Source: Enterococcus silesiacus
GTDB taxonomy: Bacteria > Bacillota > Bacilli > Lactobacillales > Enterococcaceae
Length of the DNA stretch: 64,000 nt
Direction of reading: 5' to 3'
Assembly (NCBI GenBank): GCA_001465115.1
Contig: CP013614.1
Coordinates: 434,001 to 498,000 of the forward strand
This document shows positions 46,485 through 55,829 of the stretch, one piece after another. Every line of letters begins with the position of its first letter. Position 1 is the first letter of the stretch. Under the pieces are notes generated by a model. It was not told the origin of the DNA, did no database searches, and saw only the letters and a list, made by a program, of their open reading frames with translations. Both the position numbers and the translations under genes were made by a program.

Positions 46485-47534
46485 ATGAAAAGCAATTCTA
46501 AAACAAAGATTTTTCTGAATATCGGTTTGCTGGCAATTTTTATCGGAGTGATCATCTATGTGATGGATAATTCACTTAGCGATATCTTTGCACAATTAAT
46601 GAAAACAAGTTGGGTTGTTGTGGCGTTGGTCATCTTGTTGGGCGTTGTCTATCAGATTGTAGAAGGACGTTCTATTAAAGAGATTGCCTCTTATTTTCAG
46701 AAAGATTTTACAACAAAAGATGGTTTTTTCACCTCTTGTTATGTCGCTTTTTATCGTGTAATCTCGTTTGGAACAGGAACACTGCTTTCTGAGATTTATT
46801 TCTATAAGAAAAAAGGACTGGCTGTTTCTCAAGGCGTAGGCGTGACGGCTTTACACATGATCATGTATAAAGTTGCGGTTATCTTTTTATCCGTTTTGGG
46901 GCTAATTTTCCAATTTTCTTTATTTTATGAACGTGCGCCAAAAATGATTCCCTTTATTTTAGTAGGAGTCGGGTTGACCTTTGTGATTATTTTTTCGCTA
47001 CTGGTTTTGTCTAGTAGTCTCAACCTTCAAGTTTTTTTGATCAAATGGACAAATAAACATTTTAAGCGTAAAAGATTACGAGATTGGGTAGATAAATGTA
47101 ATTTGCAAATCTATTCACTGAGAGAAACGGTTCAGACGATTACAAAAGACCGTTCAGCGATGCTTCGGATTTTTGGCTGGAACGTAGCTAAGTTACTGTT
47201 CTGGTACGTGATTCCGTATGTTGTATTGGTTGAGAACCATCCGAATATCGATTTTCTTTTAGTCCTTTCTTTTACTAGCTTTTCAGTTATCTTGTCAGGT
47301 GTTTTTCCAACTCCGGCAGGAATCGGTCCTTTTGAATTTGTTTATTTATTATTATTTAAACCGTTGGTAGGAACTGTAGATGCAGTGTCATCTTTGCTAT
47401 TATACCGGTTTGGTAGTTTTGTTTTACCATTTTTGATTGGCTTTGTTTATGTCTTGATTCAAAAAAGACGAGAGATAAAAGTAGGCCTTCATGCCGTTAA
47501 GGAAGAGAAAAAAGAACATTTTGACGAGCAATGA
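46485..47534 (+). CDS. Lysylphosphatidylglycerol-synthase TM-region-like (UPF0104) membrane protein
   Basis: A 349-residue protein with about eight helices, matching the MprF flippase-like/AglD/YbhN family (RVISFGTGTLLSEIYFYKK, SGVFPTPAGIGPFEFVYLLLF). It lacks the cytosolic aminoacyl-transferase domain of MprF. Such proteins are thought to move or modify membrane lipids. It lies 29 bases after the DUF1294 gene, and near a lipid kinase gene, suggesting a membrane-lipid locus. Confidence 0.82.
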   Translation: MKSNSKTKIFLNIGLLAIFIGVIIYVMDNSLSDIFAQLMKTSWVVVALVILLGVVYQIVEGRSIKEIASYFQKDFTTKDGFFTSCYVAFYRVISFGTGTLLSEIYFYKKKGLAVSQGVGVTALHMIMYKVAVIFLSVLGLIFQFSLFYERAPKMIPFILVGVGLTFVIIFSLLVLSSSLNLQVFLIKWTNKHFKRKRLRDWVDKCNLQIYSLRETVQTITKDRSAMLRIFGWNVAKLLFWYVIPYVVLVENHPNIDFLLVLSFTSFSVILSGVFPTPAGIGPFEFVYLLLFKPLVGTVDAVSSLLLYRFGSFVLPFLIGFVYVLIQKRREIKVGLHAVKEEKKEHFDEQ

Positions 47535-47570
47535 AGTTCGGTCTATCTATACTAAAAGTTAGAAAATATA

Positions 47571-47618
47571 AAGAGAGCAACACGAAAACAGCCAAAGTTT
47601 TCGCGGTGCTCTCTTTTA
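47571..47618 (+). terminator. Terminator after the flippase-like gene
   Basis: AAGAGAGCA... and ...TGCTCTCTT form the stem with inner AAAAC/GTTTT; TTAGT follows. Confidence 0.85.
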
Positions 47619-47683
47619 GTTGTACATTTTTTTGATTAGAGTTACTATTGAAATGTAAAGAATATATATAGGAAGGTGAAAAT

Positions 47684-49126
47684 ATGACTGAAAAAATAAC
47701 TACAAGTGAAGGGCAACCTGTCGCTAACAATCAACACTCGCAAACAGCTGGAAAAAGAGGACCAGTCTTGATTCAAGATATTCATCTATTGGAAAAGTTG
47801 GCTCATTTCAACCGTGAAAGAATTCCTGAACGAGTTGTTCATGCAAAAGGTGCTGGTGCTTTTGGTGAATTTGAACTGACTAATGATATGAGCAAATATA
47901 CGAAAGCTGGACTTTTTAATGGCGTTGGCAAGAAAACTAGGGTAGGAATCCGTTTTTCTCAGGTTGCTGGTGAATCAGGTTATATCGATACCTATCGTGA
48001 CGTTAGAGGTTTTGCAGTTAAATTTTATACTGAAGAAGGAAATTATGATATTGTCGGCAATAATACACCAGTCTTTTTTGTGAATGATGCCTTAAAGTTT
48101 CCTGATTTTATTCATTCTCAAAAACGTGATCCAAAAACTCATTTGCGTGATCCATACATGCAATGGGATTTTTGGTCTCATTCGCCAGAATCACTGCACC
48201 AAGTAACGATTTTGATGGCTGATCGTGGGATTCCAGCTAGCTATCGTACGATGCATGGCTATGGCAGCCACACCTTTAAGTGGGTCAATGATCATGGAGA
48301 AGTTTTTTGGGTGAAATATCACTTCAGAACAAATCAAGGGGTAAAAAATCTCACAGATGAAGTTGCTGCACAGCTTGCATCTGAAAATACGGACTATTTG
48401 ATGGATGAATTATTTCAAGCAATTGAAGTAGGGGATTATCCTTCATGGACTCTTTGTGTACAGATCATTCCTTATGAAGAAGGCTTGAACTACAAATATG
48501 ACTTATTTGATGTAACGAAAGTCGTTTCACAAAAAGATTATCCCTTGATTGAAGTCGGTAAAATGACATTGAATGAGAATCCGCAAAATTATTTTACGGA
48601 TGTCGAAGAAATTTCATTTTCACCCGCGAACTTGGTGCTAGGAATTGAAGTATCACCAGACAAATTATTACAAGGAAGATTATTTGCTTATAAAGATGCA
48701 GCACGCTATCGCTTAGGTGCTAATTACGATCAATTACCTGTTAATAAATCACTCAATAAAGTTAATAATTATGAGCGAGATGGTTTCATGCAAGCAAATA
48801 ATCCAGGTGGATCTGTTAACTATGAACCTAATAGTCAAGGTGGACCAGTCCAAGATGAAACTGCCGCGATTACACCATTTGATGTACAAGGTCAAGTGGG
48901 TACTTATGAATATGGAACAGATCATTATTCACAAGCGGGCGATCTTTACCGTTTGCTTCCAGAAGATGAAAAAGAACGTTTAGTTCAAACAATCAAAAAT
49001 AACCTGGGTCAAGTGGATAATCGGGAAATACAGATTTTAGAAATCAAACAATTCTATCAAGCAGATCAAGACTATGGTGCCAGAGTAGCAGACGCCTTAA
49101 ACATTCCGCTTGAAGAAATTCAGTAA
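47684..49126 (+). CDS. katA: Haem catalase
   Basis: A 480-residue clade-3-type monofunctional catalase degrading hydrogen peroxide. Catalytic His53 (RVVHAKGAG), Asn126 (VGNNTPVFF) and proximal haem ligand Tyr336 ([14 protein letters not shown]) are in place. The proximal segment reads KDAARYRLG rather than the usual PDTHRHRLG. Enterococci make no haem and must take it up for activity. RBS GGAAGG is upstream. No PerR box is evident. Confidence 0.95.
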   Translation: MTEKITTSEGQPVANNQHSQTAGKRGPVLIQDIHLLEKLAHFNRERIPERVVHAKGAGAFGEFELTNDMSKYTKAGLFNGVGKKTRVGIRFSQVAGESGYIDTYRDVRGFAVKFYTEEGNYDIVGNNTPVFFVNDALKFPDFIHSQKRDPKTHLRDPYMQWDFWSHSPESLHQVTILMADRGIPASYRTMHGYGSHTFKWVNDHGEVFWVKYHFRTNQGVKNLTDEVAAQLASENTDYLMDELFQAIEVGDYPSWTLCVQIIPYEEGLNYKYDLFDVTKVVSQKDYPLIEVGKMTLNENPQNYFTDVEEISFSPANLVLGIEVSPDKLLQGRLFAYKDAARYRLGANYDQLPVNKSLNKVNNYERDGFMQANNPGGSVNYEPNSQGGPVQDETAAITPFDVQGQVGTYEYGTDHYSQAGDLYRLLPEDEKERLVQTIKNNLGQVDNREIQILEIKQFYQADQDYGARVADALNIPLEEIQ

Positions 49127-49164
49127 TAAAACCCAATTATTAACAGCCAGTACCAGAATAATAT

Positions 49165-49172
49165 GCTATACT
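49165..49172 (+). promoter_or_regulatory. Extended -10 promoter of the thi operon
   Basis: TGCTATACT just upstream of the TPP riboswitch; the -35 is weak. Confidence 0.5.
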
Positions 49173-49179
49173 TTAGACA

Positions 49180-49331
49180 AGTACTAGGGGAGTCATTTTG
49201 ACTGAGACGTTCGTTTGAACGGACCCTTTGAACCTGTGAGTTGAGACTCGCGTAGGGAAGTAGTCTAAGAAATAGAATACGACGACTCGACTCTATGAAA
49301 TGGTTCTTTGTCATTTTATAGAGTTTTTTTC
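49180..49331 (+). promoter_or_regulatory. TPP riboswitch with terminator
   Basis: The THI-box aptamer shows TACTAGGGGAGTC, GACTGAGACG, ACCCTTTGAACCTGTGAGTT and ACTCGCGTAGGGAAGT in canonical order (49180-49266). The expression platform is a terminator ACTCTATGAAATG/CATTTTATAGAGT with T7 (49290-49331). TPP binding should switch off the downstream thiamine-salvage genes. Confidence 0.96.
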
Positions 49332-49372
49332 TGTTTTTAAGCTTCTTCTCAAAAAAATCGAGGAGGAATTGC

Positions 49373-50050
49373 ATGACTTTTACAGAAGAAATAAGAATAT
49401 CTGCTGAAGCAATTTGGCGGGAAAGTAAGGAACATCCATTTATCTCAGAGTTAAAGGCAGGAACATTAAAACCTGAAATTTTTCGTTTTTATTTGCTTCA
49501 AGATCGTTACTATCTGGAACAATTCAGTAAAATCCACTTACGAGCGGCAGATCTGGCAATGGATCAAGAGGTCAGAGCCTGTTTTTTAGAAGGAGTCAAA
49601 AGTTTAGAAGCGGCAGAAATTTCAGTGAGAAATACATTTTTCAAAGAGCTGGATGTGACAGAAAAAGAAATCAGTCAGACACCAATCGCGCCTACTGCGT
49701 ATCATTATACATCACATATGTATCGAGAGCTTGAATCAAAAAGCCTTGCTAGAACGGCTGCGGCATTATTACCATGTTATTGGTTGTATCAAGAAATTGG
49801 GGAAGAACTAATTGAAAGCGGTTCGCCTGATCCACTATATCAACGCTGGATCGAAACATACGACAGTGAAGTATACCGAGCAGCTGTAATTCGGCAAAGG
49901 AAATTGACTGATTATTTAGCAGAACAAGTATCGCCTGACGAACGTGCCCTTATGCAGCAAGCCTTTATTATAAGTAGCTATGAAGAATTAAATTTTTGGG
50001 AAATGGCTTATACAAAACAACAATGGGGGCTAAAACATGATGAACTATGA
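49373..50050 (+). CDS. tenA: Aminopyrimidine aminohydrolase/thiaminase II
   Basis: Salvages the thiamine pyrimidine by hydrolysing aminopyrimidine or thiamine breakdown products. The 225-residue TenA has Asp44 (LLQDRYYLEQFSK), nucleophile Cys135 (LLPCYWLYQEIG) and catalytic Glu in SSYEELNFWEMA, numbering matching the Bacillus enzyme. GAGGAGG precedes ATG. First gene of the TPP-controlled operon; overlaps thiM by 14 bases. Confidence 0.94.
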   Translation: MTFTEEIRISAEAIWRESKEHPFISELKAGTLKPEIFRFYLLQDRYYLEQFSKIHLRAADLAMDQEVRACFLEGVKSLEAAEISVRNTFFKELDVTEKEISQTPIAPTAYHYTSHMYRELESKSLARTAAALLPCYWLYQEIGEELIESGSPDPLYQRWIETYDSEVYRAAVIRQRKLTDYLAEQVSPDERALMQQAFIISSYEELNFWEMAYTKQQWGLKHDEL

Positions 50051-50846
50051 GTTGATCGATGAGCTGCGCTTAAAAAATCCACTTGTGCATAATATTACGA
50101 ATATCGTTGTAGCAAATGACTCTGCGAATGGGTTGTTGGCAATTGGAGCATCCCCTTTTATGTCTAGTACAATTGCAGAAATGGAAGAAGTAGCCTTGAT
50201 TGCAGATGTTGTCGTTTTGAATATGGGGACTTTAAATGATGAACAACTAACAGCGATGATCTTAGCTGGTAAAAAAGCGAATGAACTAGGAAAACCAGTC
50301 GTTTTAGATCCAGTCGGTGCAGGAGCAACAAGTTATCGTAAACAAGCTGTTGAAAAATTATTGAGCCACGTTCATCCGACGTTGATTCGCGGGAATGCTG
50401 GTGAAATCGCAGCAATTGAAGGCAGTGATTGGTCAGCTAAAGGCGTAGATGCAGGAACTGGATCTGGTGATGTAACAAAGATCGCTGAAAATCTAGCGCT
50501 AAAACTGAACTGCTTTATCGCTGTCAGCGGAGCAACTGATACAATCACAGATGGCAGAAAAAGTTATCTTGTGAAAAATGGCACTCCTTATTTCACTAAA
50601 ATGACTGGAGCCGGTTGTCTGCATGGCTGCATCTGTGGTGCTTTCTTAGCCGTTGATAAAGAGCGGTCGCTAGAAAGTGTTGTTACAGCTAGTGTGATGT
50701 ACGCTTTGGCTGGTGAGTTAGTAGCAGAGCAGTTAACGCAGGTTTCTGTGGGCTCATTTAGAACCTACTTACTAGATCAATTGTCTTGTCTAGATAGTTT
50801 ATTGGTTCAGCAAAAAGCAACTGTTGAAAGGAGTAATAAGAAATGA
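50037..50846 (+). CDS. thiM: Hydroxyethylthiazole kinase
   Basis: Phosphorylates the thiazole alcohol for thiamine salvage. The 269-residue ribokinase-like protein shows PLVHNITNIVVANDSANG, VVLDPVGAGAT and the catalytic KMTGAGCLHGCICGAF; the Cys in GAGCLHG is the usual one of ThiM. ATG 50037 (or 50040) lies within the tenA end, indicating coupling. Overlaps thiD by four bases. Confidence 0.95.
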   Translation: MMNYELIDELRLKNPLVHNITNIVVANDSANGLLAIGASPFMSSTIAEMEEVALIADVVVLNMGTLNDEQLTAMILAGKKANELGKPVVLDPVGAGATSYRKQAVEKLLSHVHPTLIRGNAGEIAAIEGSDWSAKGVDAGTGSGDVTKIAENLALKLNCFIAVSGATDTITDGRKSYLVKNGTPYFTKMTGAGCLHGCICGAFLAVDKERSLESVVTASVMYALAGELVAEQLTQVSVGSFRTYLLDQLSCLDSLLVQQKATVERSNKK

Positions 50847-51664
50847 ATGAAACCATCCAAGCATTAACAATAGCGGGATTTGACAGTGGCGGTGGCGCAG
50901 GAATGCAGGCGGATTTAAAAACCTTTCAAGAACGCTTAGTATTCGGGACATCTGTCTTGACCGCTTTACCGATCCAAAACACACAAGGCGTTAAAAAGGT
51001 TTATGATATTCCTTTGGATGCGATTCAAGATCAGTTAGTTGTTGTCAGAGAAGATTTCAAGATTTCTGCCGTAAAGACAGGCATGCTTTTTACCGCTGAA
51101 ATTACGCACTTAGTATCAGAATTTTTAAAAGCAGCGGATTTTGGTCCTTTGGTTGTTGATCCTGTGATGATTGCTAAAAGTGGACATGCGTTGTTAAAAG
51201 ATTCTGCTGTCAGGTCGCTGATTGAAGAACTGCTACCGCAAGCGTTTGTCATTACACCGAATATTCCTGAAGCAGAAGTGATGAGTAATATGACGATTAC
51301 AACAAAAGATGAGATGCTGACAGCTGCGAAAAAGATTCAAGTGTTAGGTGCCAAAAACGTTGTTGTAAAAGGTGGACATCACCTTGAAGGGACACAATCA
51401 ACAGACTTATTATTACTGGAAGATGGCCAGCTAGATTGGTTAGCGGCAGATAGAATCCCTACTAAAAACACTCATGGTACAGGCTGTACCTTTTCAGCCT
51501 GCATTACAGCCGAGCTGGCAAAAGGAGTTGATGTCAGATCGGCAGTTCATACTTCAAAAGAGTTCATCCAAGCAGCGATAGCTGATGGAATTCAAGTGGG
51601 TTTTGGAAATGGACCAACGAATCATTGGGCATACAGAAAGGTCGAAAGACATGAAGAATACTAA
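50843..51664 (+). CDS. thiD: Hydroxymethylpyrimidine/phosphomethylpyrimidine kinase
   Basis: Phosphorylates HMP and HMP-P. The 273-residue protein has ALTIAGFDSGGGAGMQADLKT, VVDPVMIAKSGHALL and the anion-hole/catalytic NTHGTGCTFSACITAEL motifs. Ends 14 bases inside thiE. Confidence 0.95.
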   Translation: MNETIQALTIAGFDSGGGAGMQADLKTFQERLVFGTSVLTALPIQNTQGVKKVYDIPLDAIQDQLVVVREDFKISAVKTGMLFTAEITHLVSEFLKAADFGPLVVDPVMIAKSGHALLKDSAVRSLIEELLPQAFVITPNIPEAEVMSNMTITTKDEMLTAAKKIQVLGAKNVVVKGGHHLEGTQSTDLLLLEDGQLDWLAADRIPTKNTHGTGCTFSACITAELAKGVDVRSAVHTSKEFIQAAIADGIQVGFGNGPTNHWAYRKVERHEEY

Positions 51665-52286
51665 AGAAATGCTTTCAATTTATTTTATTGCAGGAACCCA
51701 AGATATCGAATCAGGTTATTTACCAGATGTGTTGGAGTCAGCTTTGCGGGCCGGAATTACCTGCTTTCAATATCGGGAAAAAGGCAAAGGCAGTTTGGAA
51801 CACCCTGATGCCAAAAAGAAGATGGCGAAAATTTGCCAGCAACTATGCAAACAATATCAGGTTCCTTTCTTGATCAATGATGATATTGCTCTGGCTTTAG
51901 AAATTGATGCGGATGGTGTTCATGTAGGGCAAAAAGATCAGGAAATCAAAACGGTTTTGGCACTCTTTTCAAATAAAATTGTTGGTTTATCTTGTCATGA
52001 CGAACGTGAGGTTCTGACAGCAAATGAATTGGCAGGCATCACTTATTATGGCATTGGTCCAGTTTTTGGTACGCTATCAAAAGCAGATGCCGAGGAGCCG
52101 ATTGGTTTGAAAAAACTGACAGAATTGAAGGGAAAAGCATGTAAACCAGTTGTCGCAATAGGCGGTATCAATAGTGAAAACGTTCAAAGCGTCATAGGGA
52201 CACAGGTGGATGGTATATCAGTGATCTCGGCCATTACATTAGCAAAAGATATTTCAAAAGCAGTTGGGAAATTAACGCAACCATAG
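51651..52286 (+). CDS. thiE: Thiamine-phosphate synthase
   Basis: Joins HMP-PP and thiazole phosphate. The 211-residue TIM-barrel protein has FQYREKGKGS, FLINDDIALALEIDADGVHVGQ, YGIGPVFGT and VAIGGINSENV. ATG 51651 lies nine bases after AAAGG; the frame is open upstream within thiD. With tenA, thiM and thiD it completes a salvage set; no de novo thiC or thiG is here. Confidence 0.94.
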   Translation: MKNTKEMLSIYFIAGTQDIESGYLPDVLESALRAGITCFQYREKGKGSLEHPDAKKKMAKICQQLCKQYQVPFLINDDIALALEIDADGVHVGQKDQEIKTVLALFSNKIVGLSCHDEREVLTANELAGITYYGIGPVFGTLSKADAEEPIGLKKLTELKGKACKPVVAIGGINSENVQSVIGTQVDGISVISAITLAKDISKAVGKLTQP

Positions 52287-52296
52287 GAGAGAGAAC

Positions 52297-53193
52297 ATGA
52301 AAAATTGGGTAAGAGTGGTTAGTCTATTAAGTTTCGTTCTATTTATTTTTTCAGGATGTGGGAATCAAAAACAGCAAGTGAAACAAAAAGAGCAGGTGGA
52401 TTGGCCTTTTTATGAAATCCGTTCGGACAATCAAACTGTGGGGTATTTATTAGGTACTATTCATTTTGGAAAAAAAGAAATGTATCCCTTTCCAGATGAA
52501 ATTATAGAAGCAATCCATAGCTCGTCAGAAGTAGTTTCAGAAGTCACCTTTGCTTCATTTGATTCACCGACGACAGCTGCTTTATCACAAAAGGCAATGG
52601 CTAAAAAACCACATATTATGACGGATTTAACAGTAGATGAAAAGGAACGATTAAGCCAAAAATTAGCTTCTTATAATTTTAAATTGGAAGATGTAAAAGA
52701 CTTGAATTATTTTGGCTTATTATCGATGTTACAAGGACAATATGTGACGACCAATGATTTTTTACAAGGGGTCAATATAAACGTCGGAAATGAAGTGAGC
52801 AAAAGTAAAATAAAAAATACTGGATTTGAAACAGTTGCCGAACAATATCAATTGATGAATGAAGCGACAATGGATGTAACAAAAAAGTCGAGCTGGATTG
52901 AAGATATACCAGAATTATCAGATGCTATAACAGAAAATGAAAAGCTTTTAACTATGTATATTTCAGGTGAACTGGAGGAAAACTTTGATACCGTCTTTCA
53001 AGCGAATCAATACGAAGGATTCAAAGAAATTATTTTAGAGAAACGGAATTTAAATTGGCTACAAAAGCTGAAAGAAAAACTGCCAAATCAAAAGCAAACC
53101 TTTATCATTGTAGGTGCAGGGCATCTATACGGGAAGACTGGTTTGATTGCATTACTAGAAAACGAAGAGTATACAGTTAATAAAATAGAATAA
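52297..53193 (+). CDS. TraB/GumN-family lipoprotein
   Basis: A 298-residue lipoprotein: signal peptide ending FSGC (Cys21), then a TraB/GumN-like domain with LLGTIHFGKKEMYPFP at the start and IIVGAGHLYGKTGLIALL near the end, the two paired GxxH signatures of the family (Tiki-like fold, possibly metal-dependent protease). It begins ten bases after thiE, so it probably falls under the TPP riboswitch. A link to thiamine is unexplained. Confidence 0.82.
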   Translation: MKNWVRVVSLLSFVLFIFSGCGNQKQQVKQKEQVDWPFYEIRSDNQTVGYLLGTIHFGKKEMYPFPDEIIEAIHSSSEVVSEVTFASFDSPTTAALSQKAMAKKPHIMTDLTVDEKERLSQKLASYNFKLEDVKDLNYFGLLSMLQGQYVTTNDFLQGVNINVGNEVSKSKIKNTGFETVAEQYQLMNEATMDVTKKSSWIEDIPELSDAITENEKLLTMYISGELEENFDTVFQANQYEGFKEIILEKRNLNWLQKLKEKLPNQKQTFIIVGAGHLYGKTGLIALLENEEYTVNKIE

Positions 53194-53195
53194 AA

Positions 53196-53238
53196 AAAGC
53201 ACGAGCAAAATCATGTGGGGTGATCTTGTTCGTGCTTT
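53196..53238 (+). terminator. Terminator after the thi operon
   Basis: AAAGCACGAGCAAAATCA and TGATCTTGTTCGTGCTTT form a long stem with few mismatches. Confidence 0.85.
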
Positions 53239-53257
53239 CACTTTGCTTAAAAAGTCT

Positions 53258-53303
53258 TTGCACTTTTTTAAAAACTAGTGTACTATTGAACTAGAACACT
53301 AGT
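53258..53303 (+). promoter_or_regulatory. Promoter and inverted-repeat operator of the GntR-ABC operon
   Basis: TTGCAC (53258-53263), 17-base spacer, TACTAT (53281-53286). ACTAGTGT (53274-53281) and ACACTAGT (53296-53303) form a perfect inverted repeat flanking the -10, the expected position for autorepression by the YtrA-type GntR protein. Confidence 0.7.
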
Positions 53304-53332
53304 GAAGGTGAAAATCAATTGGAGGTAAAGCC

Positions 53333-53695
53333 ATGGATTTCCATACAGATCGGCCGATTTATTTACAGATTATGGACTTTATCATTCAGCAAATTGTTTC
53401 TGGAAAGCTTGAACCTGGGGATAAAATTAAAGCTGTAAGAGAAATGGCGGTCGAATTAGCCACAAATCCAAATACCGTTCAACGTGCTTTACAAGAATTA
53501 GAACGTGAAGATATTTTATTTTCTAAACGTGGATTGGGGCGCTTTGTCACAGAAGATACTGAAACAATCAACCAACTGCAAACACAAGCAGTTGGAAAAG
53601 TCATCGAAAATTTTTTAGCTGAAATGAAAAATTTTGGATGGACACAAGAACAAGCGAAAGATTTACTGGGAGAGTATATTGAAAGGGAGCAATAA
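53333..53695 (+). CDS. GntR-family repressor, YtrA subfamily
   Basis: A 120-residue GntR with winged helix (PIYLQIMDFIIQQIVSGKLEPG, VRE MAVELATNPNTVQRALQELE) and a short C-terminal helix pair instead of a ligand domain, the YtrA type. Such proteins regulate an adjacent ABC transporter, often for cell-wall-active antibiotics. Two bases separate it from the ATPase gene. Confidence 0.88.
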   Translation: MDFHTDRPIYLQIMDFIIQQIVSGKLEPGDKIKAVREMAVELATNPNTVQRALQELEREDILFSKRGLGRFVTEDTETINQLQTQAVGKVIENFLAEMKNFGWTQEQAKDLLGEYIEREQ

Positions 53696-53697
53696 CG

Positions 53698-54396
53698 ATG
53701 AAGGAATTAGTTAAGATTGAGCAATTGAGTTACCGCAAAGGAATGAAACAAATTTTTAGCCGTTTGAATTTTTCTGTTTCGTCGGGGAAAATCATTGCGT
53801 TGATCGGCGAGAATGGTTCTGGAAAAACTACGATCATGCGTTTACTTTCCGGGTTAGCTTTGAATTTTAAAGGGCAGATTTTAATCGATGATTGTGTCGT
53901 TGGGACCAAAACAAAGTCTTTTGTGGCTTATTTAGAAGATCAAAATAATTTTAAAGCGAATCAACAATTAGAAGACGTTATTTCATTTTATGCTCGCTTT
54001 TATGCAGATTTTGATAAGCGCAGAGCCTATGAATTGTTACGTTTCATGAACTTGAGCGAGTCAGAAAAATTAGGGAATTTATCAAAAGGAAATGCTGAAA
54101 AGTTTGCTTTAAGTATGACCCTGGCTAGAAGAGCAAAATTGTATTTGTTAGATGAGCCGTTAAGTGGAGTGGATTTGCTATCAAGAGAAAAAATCATTCA
54201 ATCCTTGCTCCAGTGGTTTGATGAAGAGAGTACAATCATTATCACTACGCATCAACTGAGAGAAATCGAAACGATTATTGACGAAGTGATGTTTTTGCGT
54301 GATGGACAGATCATCCTTCATGAGTCTTTAGAGACAATCAAAGAAGTAAAACATAAGGACTTAGAAGATTTGTATCGGGAGGTGTATGAAATATGA
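53698..54396 (+). CDS. ABC transporter ATPase (YtrB-like)
   Basis: A 232-residue ATPase: Walker A GENGSGKTT, signature degenerate (LSKGNAEKFALSMTLA), Walker B LYLLDEPLSGVD, H-loop TTHQL. The Q-loop region reads AYLEDQNNF. The protein is BcrA/YtrB-like and is co-transcribed with the GntR gene. Overlaps the next gene by four bases. Confidence 0.87.
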   Translation: MKELVKIEQLSYRKGMKQIFSRLNFSVSSGKIIALIGENGSGKTTIMRLLSGLALNFKGQILIDDCVVGTKTKSFVAYLEDQNNFKANQQLEDVISFYARFYADFDKRRAYELLRFMNLSESEKLGNLSKGNAEKFALSMTLARRAKLYLLDEPLSGVDLLSREKIIQSLLQWFDEESTIIITTHQLREIETIIDEVMFLRDGQIILHESLETIKEVKHKDLEDLYREVYEI

Positions 54397-55094
54397 CCAA
54401 GTTCTTCCGTCTATTTTTTTCAAAAACACTTTTTCTTGTTTATAGTGCGAGTCTACTGTTGACTTTTTTATTGGGTCTTGTGAATGTTTATAATGTAAAT
54501 CAACATTCTGTCGAATTTAGCATTGTCTTTTTAGCCTTTTCGATCATGCTTTTTTTCGTGCTTTTCTTTGTATTGGAAACGAATCGTATCTATCAATTTT
54601 TTCGGACAACGGATTTTCGCTTATTGCCTGTTAGTACGAGAACTCTTTATTTCTATAACTTGGTGTTCAGCACAATCGTAGGTGTTAGTTTTTTTATAGG
54701 AAATGTGATTATCGGGATAATTATGAATTATCTGATACTTAATATCCCGTTTTCTTTAAACGGAACTTGGATCGAAGGGATAGCTGCAATTGTTGATATA
54801 GTAGTGTTGTTTTTAATCATACAATTTCTAGTTTGTATCTATTCTGCTATTAAGCAGTTTATTCAAAAAAAATTCCGCTGGATTTTGGAAATTATTTTAT
54901 TCATTATTTTTACGATGTTGATGGAGCATTTATCCGTTTTTGATTTGGGCATCATAAAATGGCTAGAGATGAATACACTTGGTTTAAAGCAAGAACTCTA
55001 CTTTAGAGTAATTCTACAATTAGTGACAGCCTGCTTTTATTTTAGTCTAAGTATCTGGATGATCAATCGATATGTGGAAGCGGGGGATCAATAA
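54393..55094 (+). CDS. Membrane subunit, YtrC/D-like, unknown
   Basis: A 233-residue protein with about six hydrophobic segments and little else recognisable (FRLLPVSTRTLYFYNLVFS is a weak permease-like element shared with the next gene's YRLLPISEAKFYFSNILFS). These two genes are likely tandem duplicates forming the permease for the upstream ATPase. RBS GGGAGG inside the ATPase gene end. Confidence 0.7.
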   Translation: MTKFFRLFFSKTLFLVYSASLLLTFLLGLVNVYNVNQHSVEFSIVFLAFSIMLFFVLFFVLETNRIYQFFRTTDFRLLPVSTRTLYFYNLVFSTIVGVSFFIGNVIIGIIMNYLILNIPFSLNGTWIEGIAAIVDIVVLFLIIQFLVCIYSAIKQFIQKKFRWILEIILFIIFTMLMEHLSVFDLGIIKWLEMNTLGLKQELYFRVILQLVTACFYFSLSIWMINRYVEAGDQ

Positions 55095-55826
55095 ATGTGG
55101 CAACTGTGGAATGAATTTCAGAAAGAGAGCCGCTCATTCTGGATGTCTAGCAACTTTGCATTTTTATTTGTTAGTGGATTTATTATTTACAAATTAGGCA
55201 TTCAGCATATCCATTTTGAGGGGATTTCTCAATTTGTTTTAATCGTAGTATTGTTCTTCTTGTTTGTTCATTTTATCTGGGAGATGTATCGACAAATTGG
55301 CGCCTGGAAAAATAGTCAATATCGGTTGCTGCCGATCAGTGAAGCGAAATTTTACTTCAGCAATATCTTGTTTAGCTGGATTACGACCACGATTTTTTTA
55401 TTTAGCTACTATTTATGTCTATTCGGTTTTGTTTTTTTGTTGGACAAGCAAGTAGATATGGCAAATTTTCAAGAGTACTGGAAGCATCTTTTAGTGGCTA
55501 GTTACTTTTTCTTGTCACTCTCGATTTATGTTCAGTTAGTGTATTTATTAAGTAGTTTGATCAGCATGAAAGCACCAGCCAAATTGCAGCGAGTATCAAA
55601 GTATCTGCTTTTTTTCCTTTTGTTTGCGGCAGAAGTAATGGTCAGTGAGCAATTATTAAATAGTTATCGAAAGATCTCATTTATTGATAGCCATCAGTTT
55701 AAAATCGCAGTAGGATATGTTTCGTTGTATCTAGAAGATTTGATTTTTGATGGATTTTTCCTTGTGATCAGTGCGATAGTCAGTATTTTTATTTTGAAGC
55801 ATTACATTGAGGCAGAAAGAAGGTAA
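55095..55826 (+). CDS. Membrane subunit, paralogue of the preceding gene
   Basis: A 243-residue protein with about six helices; starts immediately after the previous stop (TAAATG). The motif YRLLPISEAKFYFSNILF aligns with the preceding protein. Probably the second half of an ABC permease. Confidence 0.7.
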   Translation: MWQLWNEFQKESRSFWMSSNFAFLFVSGFIIYKLGIQHIHFEGISQFVLIVVLFFLFVHFIWEMYRQIGAWKNSQYRLLPISEAKFYFSNILFSWITTTIFLFSYYLCLFGFVFLLDKQVDMANFQEYWKHLLVASYFFLSLSIYVQLVYLLSSLISMKAPAKLQRVSKYLLFFLLFAAEVMVSEQLLNSYRKISFIDSHQFKIAVGYVSLYLEDLIFDGFFLVISAIVSIFILKHYIEAERR

Positions 55827-55829
55827 AGT

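Noticed and set aside
48717..48983. 88-codon frame inside katA
   Set aside because: Out-of-frame shadow of a conserved gene, no ribosome-binding site or homology.
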